Origin: Desulfobulbaceae bacterium
GTDB taxonomy: Bacteria > Desulfobacterota > Desulfobulbia > Desulfobulbales > SURF-16
DNA length: 5,397 bases
NCBI GenBank assembly: GCA_024763495.1
Contig: JANTFJ010000204.1
Span: 1-5,397, forward strand
Direction of reading: 5' to 3'
The notes below the pieces were generated by a model that saw only the letters and a list, made by a program, of their open reading frames with translations, had not been told where the DNA came from and did not search any database. The position numbers and the translations under genes were made by a program. Numbering within the stretch: position 1 is the stretch's first letter; each line of letters begins with the position of its first letter. Of this stretch, positions 5,395 through 5,397 are shown piece by piece.

Positions 5395-5397
5395 TAT

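Noticed and set aside
1..5397. CRISPR array
   Set aside because: There are no regularly spaced short direct repeats; the only substantial repeat is the inverted A/B pair.

Overview
The window carries three substantial genes, all on the minus strand. In transcription order they are a stand-alone receiver protein (4846-5256), a CheA-type chemotaxis-class histidine kinase (2662-4803), and the catalytic subunit of an anaerobic Ni-Fe carbon monoxide dehydrogenase, CooS (527-2401). A strict or facultative anaerobe is implied by CooS. Its cysteine spacing resembles the Desulfovibrio vulgaris enzyme, and the signalling genes look like those of sulfate- or metal-reducing Desulfobacterota (former Deltaproteobacteria). 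That taxonomic assignment is inference, not proof.

Region by region: 1-290 has no large gene. It holds a run of short hairpins on the plus strand, one followed by a T-tract, that lead into a possible 49-codon plus-strand ORF (109-258) with a good Shine-Dalgarno. At 291-418 lies repeat copy A, about 128 bp. The next 108 bp (419-526) contain small pairing segments but no gene. cooS follows, with a strong ribosome binding site and a 16-bp perfect palindrome upstream. Repeat copy B (2514-2643) is an inverted, roughly 84 % identical copy of A, and it lies between the cheA stop and the cooS promoter region. cheA and the receiver gene are 42 bp apart and probably form one transcription unit. The receiver gene has a possible sigma70 promoter that would make its mRNA almost leaderless, and a separated 9-bp inverted repeat lies further upstream.

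How the genes work together: the receiver and CheA are very likely a phosphorelay pair. CheA would phosphorylate H46 of its Hpt domain, and D57 of the receiver is the obvious local target. No CheW, receptor, CheR or CheB is visible. CooS has all expected C- and B-cluster ligands and should interconvert CO and CO2. No cooC, cooF, hydrogenase or acetyl-CoA synthase gene lies beside it, so its redox partner cannot be read from this window.

The most notable unexplained structure is the pair of inverted, foldable ~130-bp repeats that bracket the solitary cooS gene. The most notable protein feature is the CX2C D-cluster motif of CooS, which predicts a [2Fe-2S] D-cluster. I see no clear case for a wholly new system; the repeat pair is the best candidate for something undescribed.
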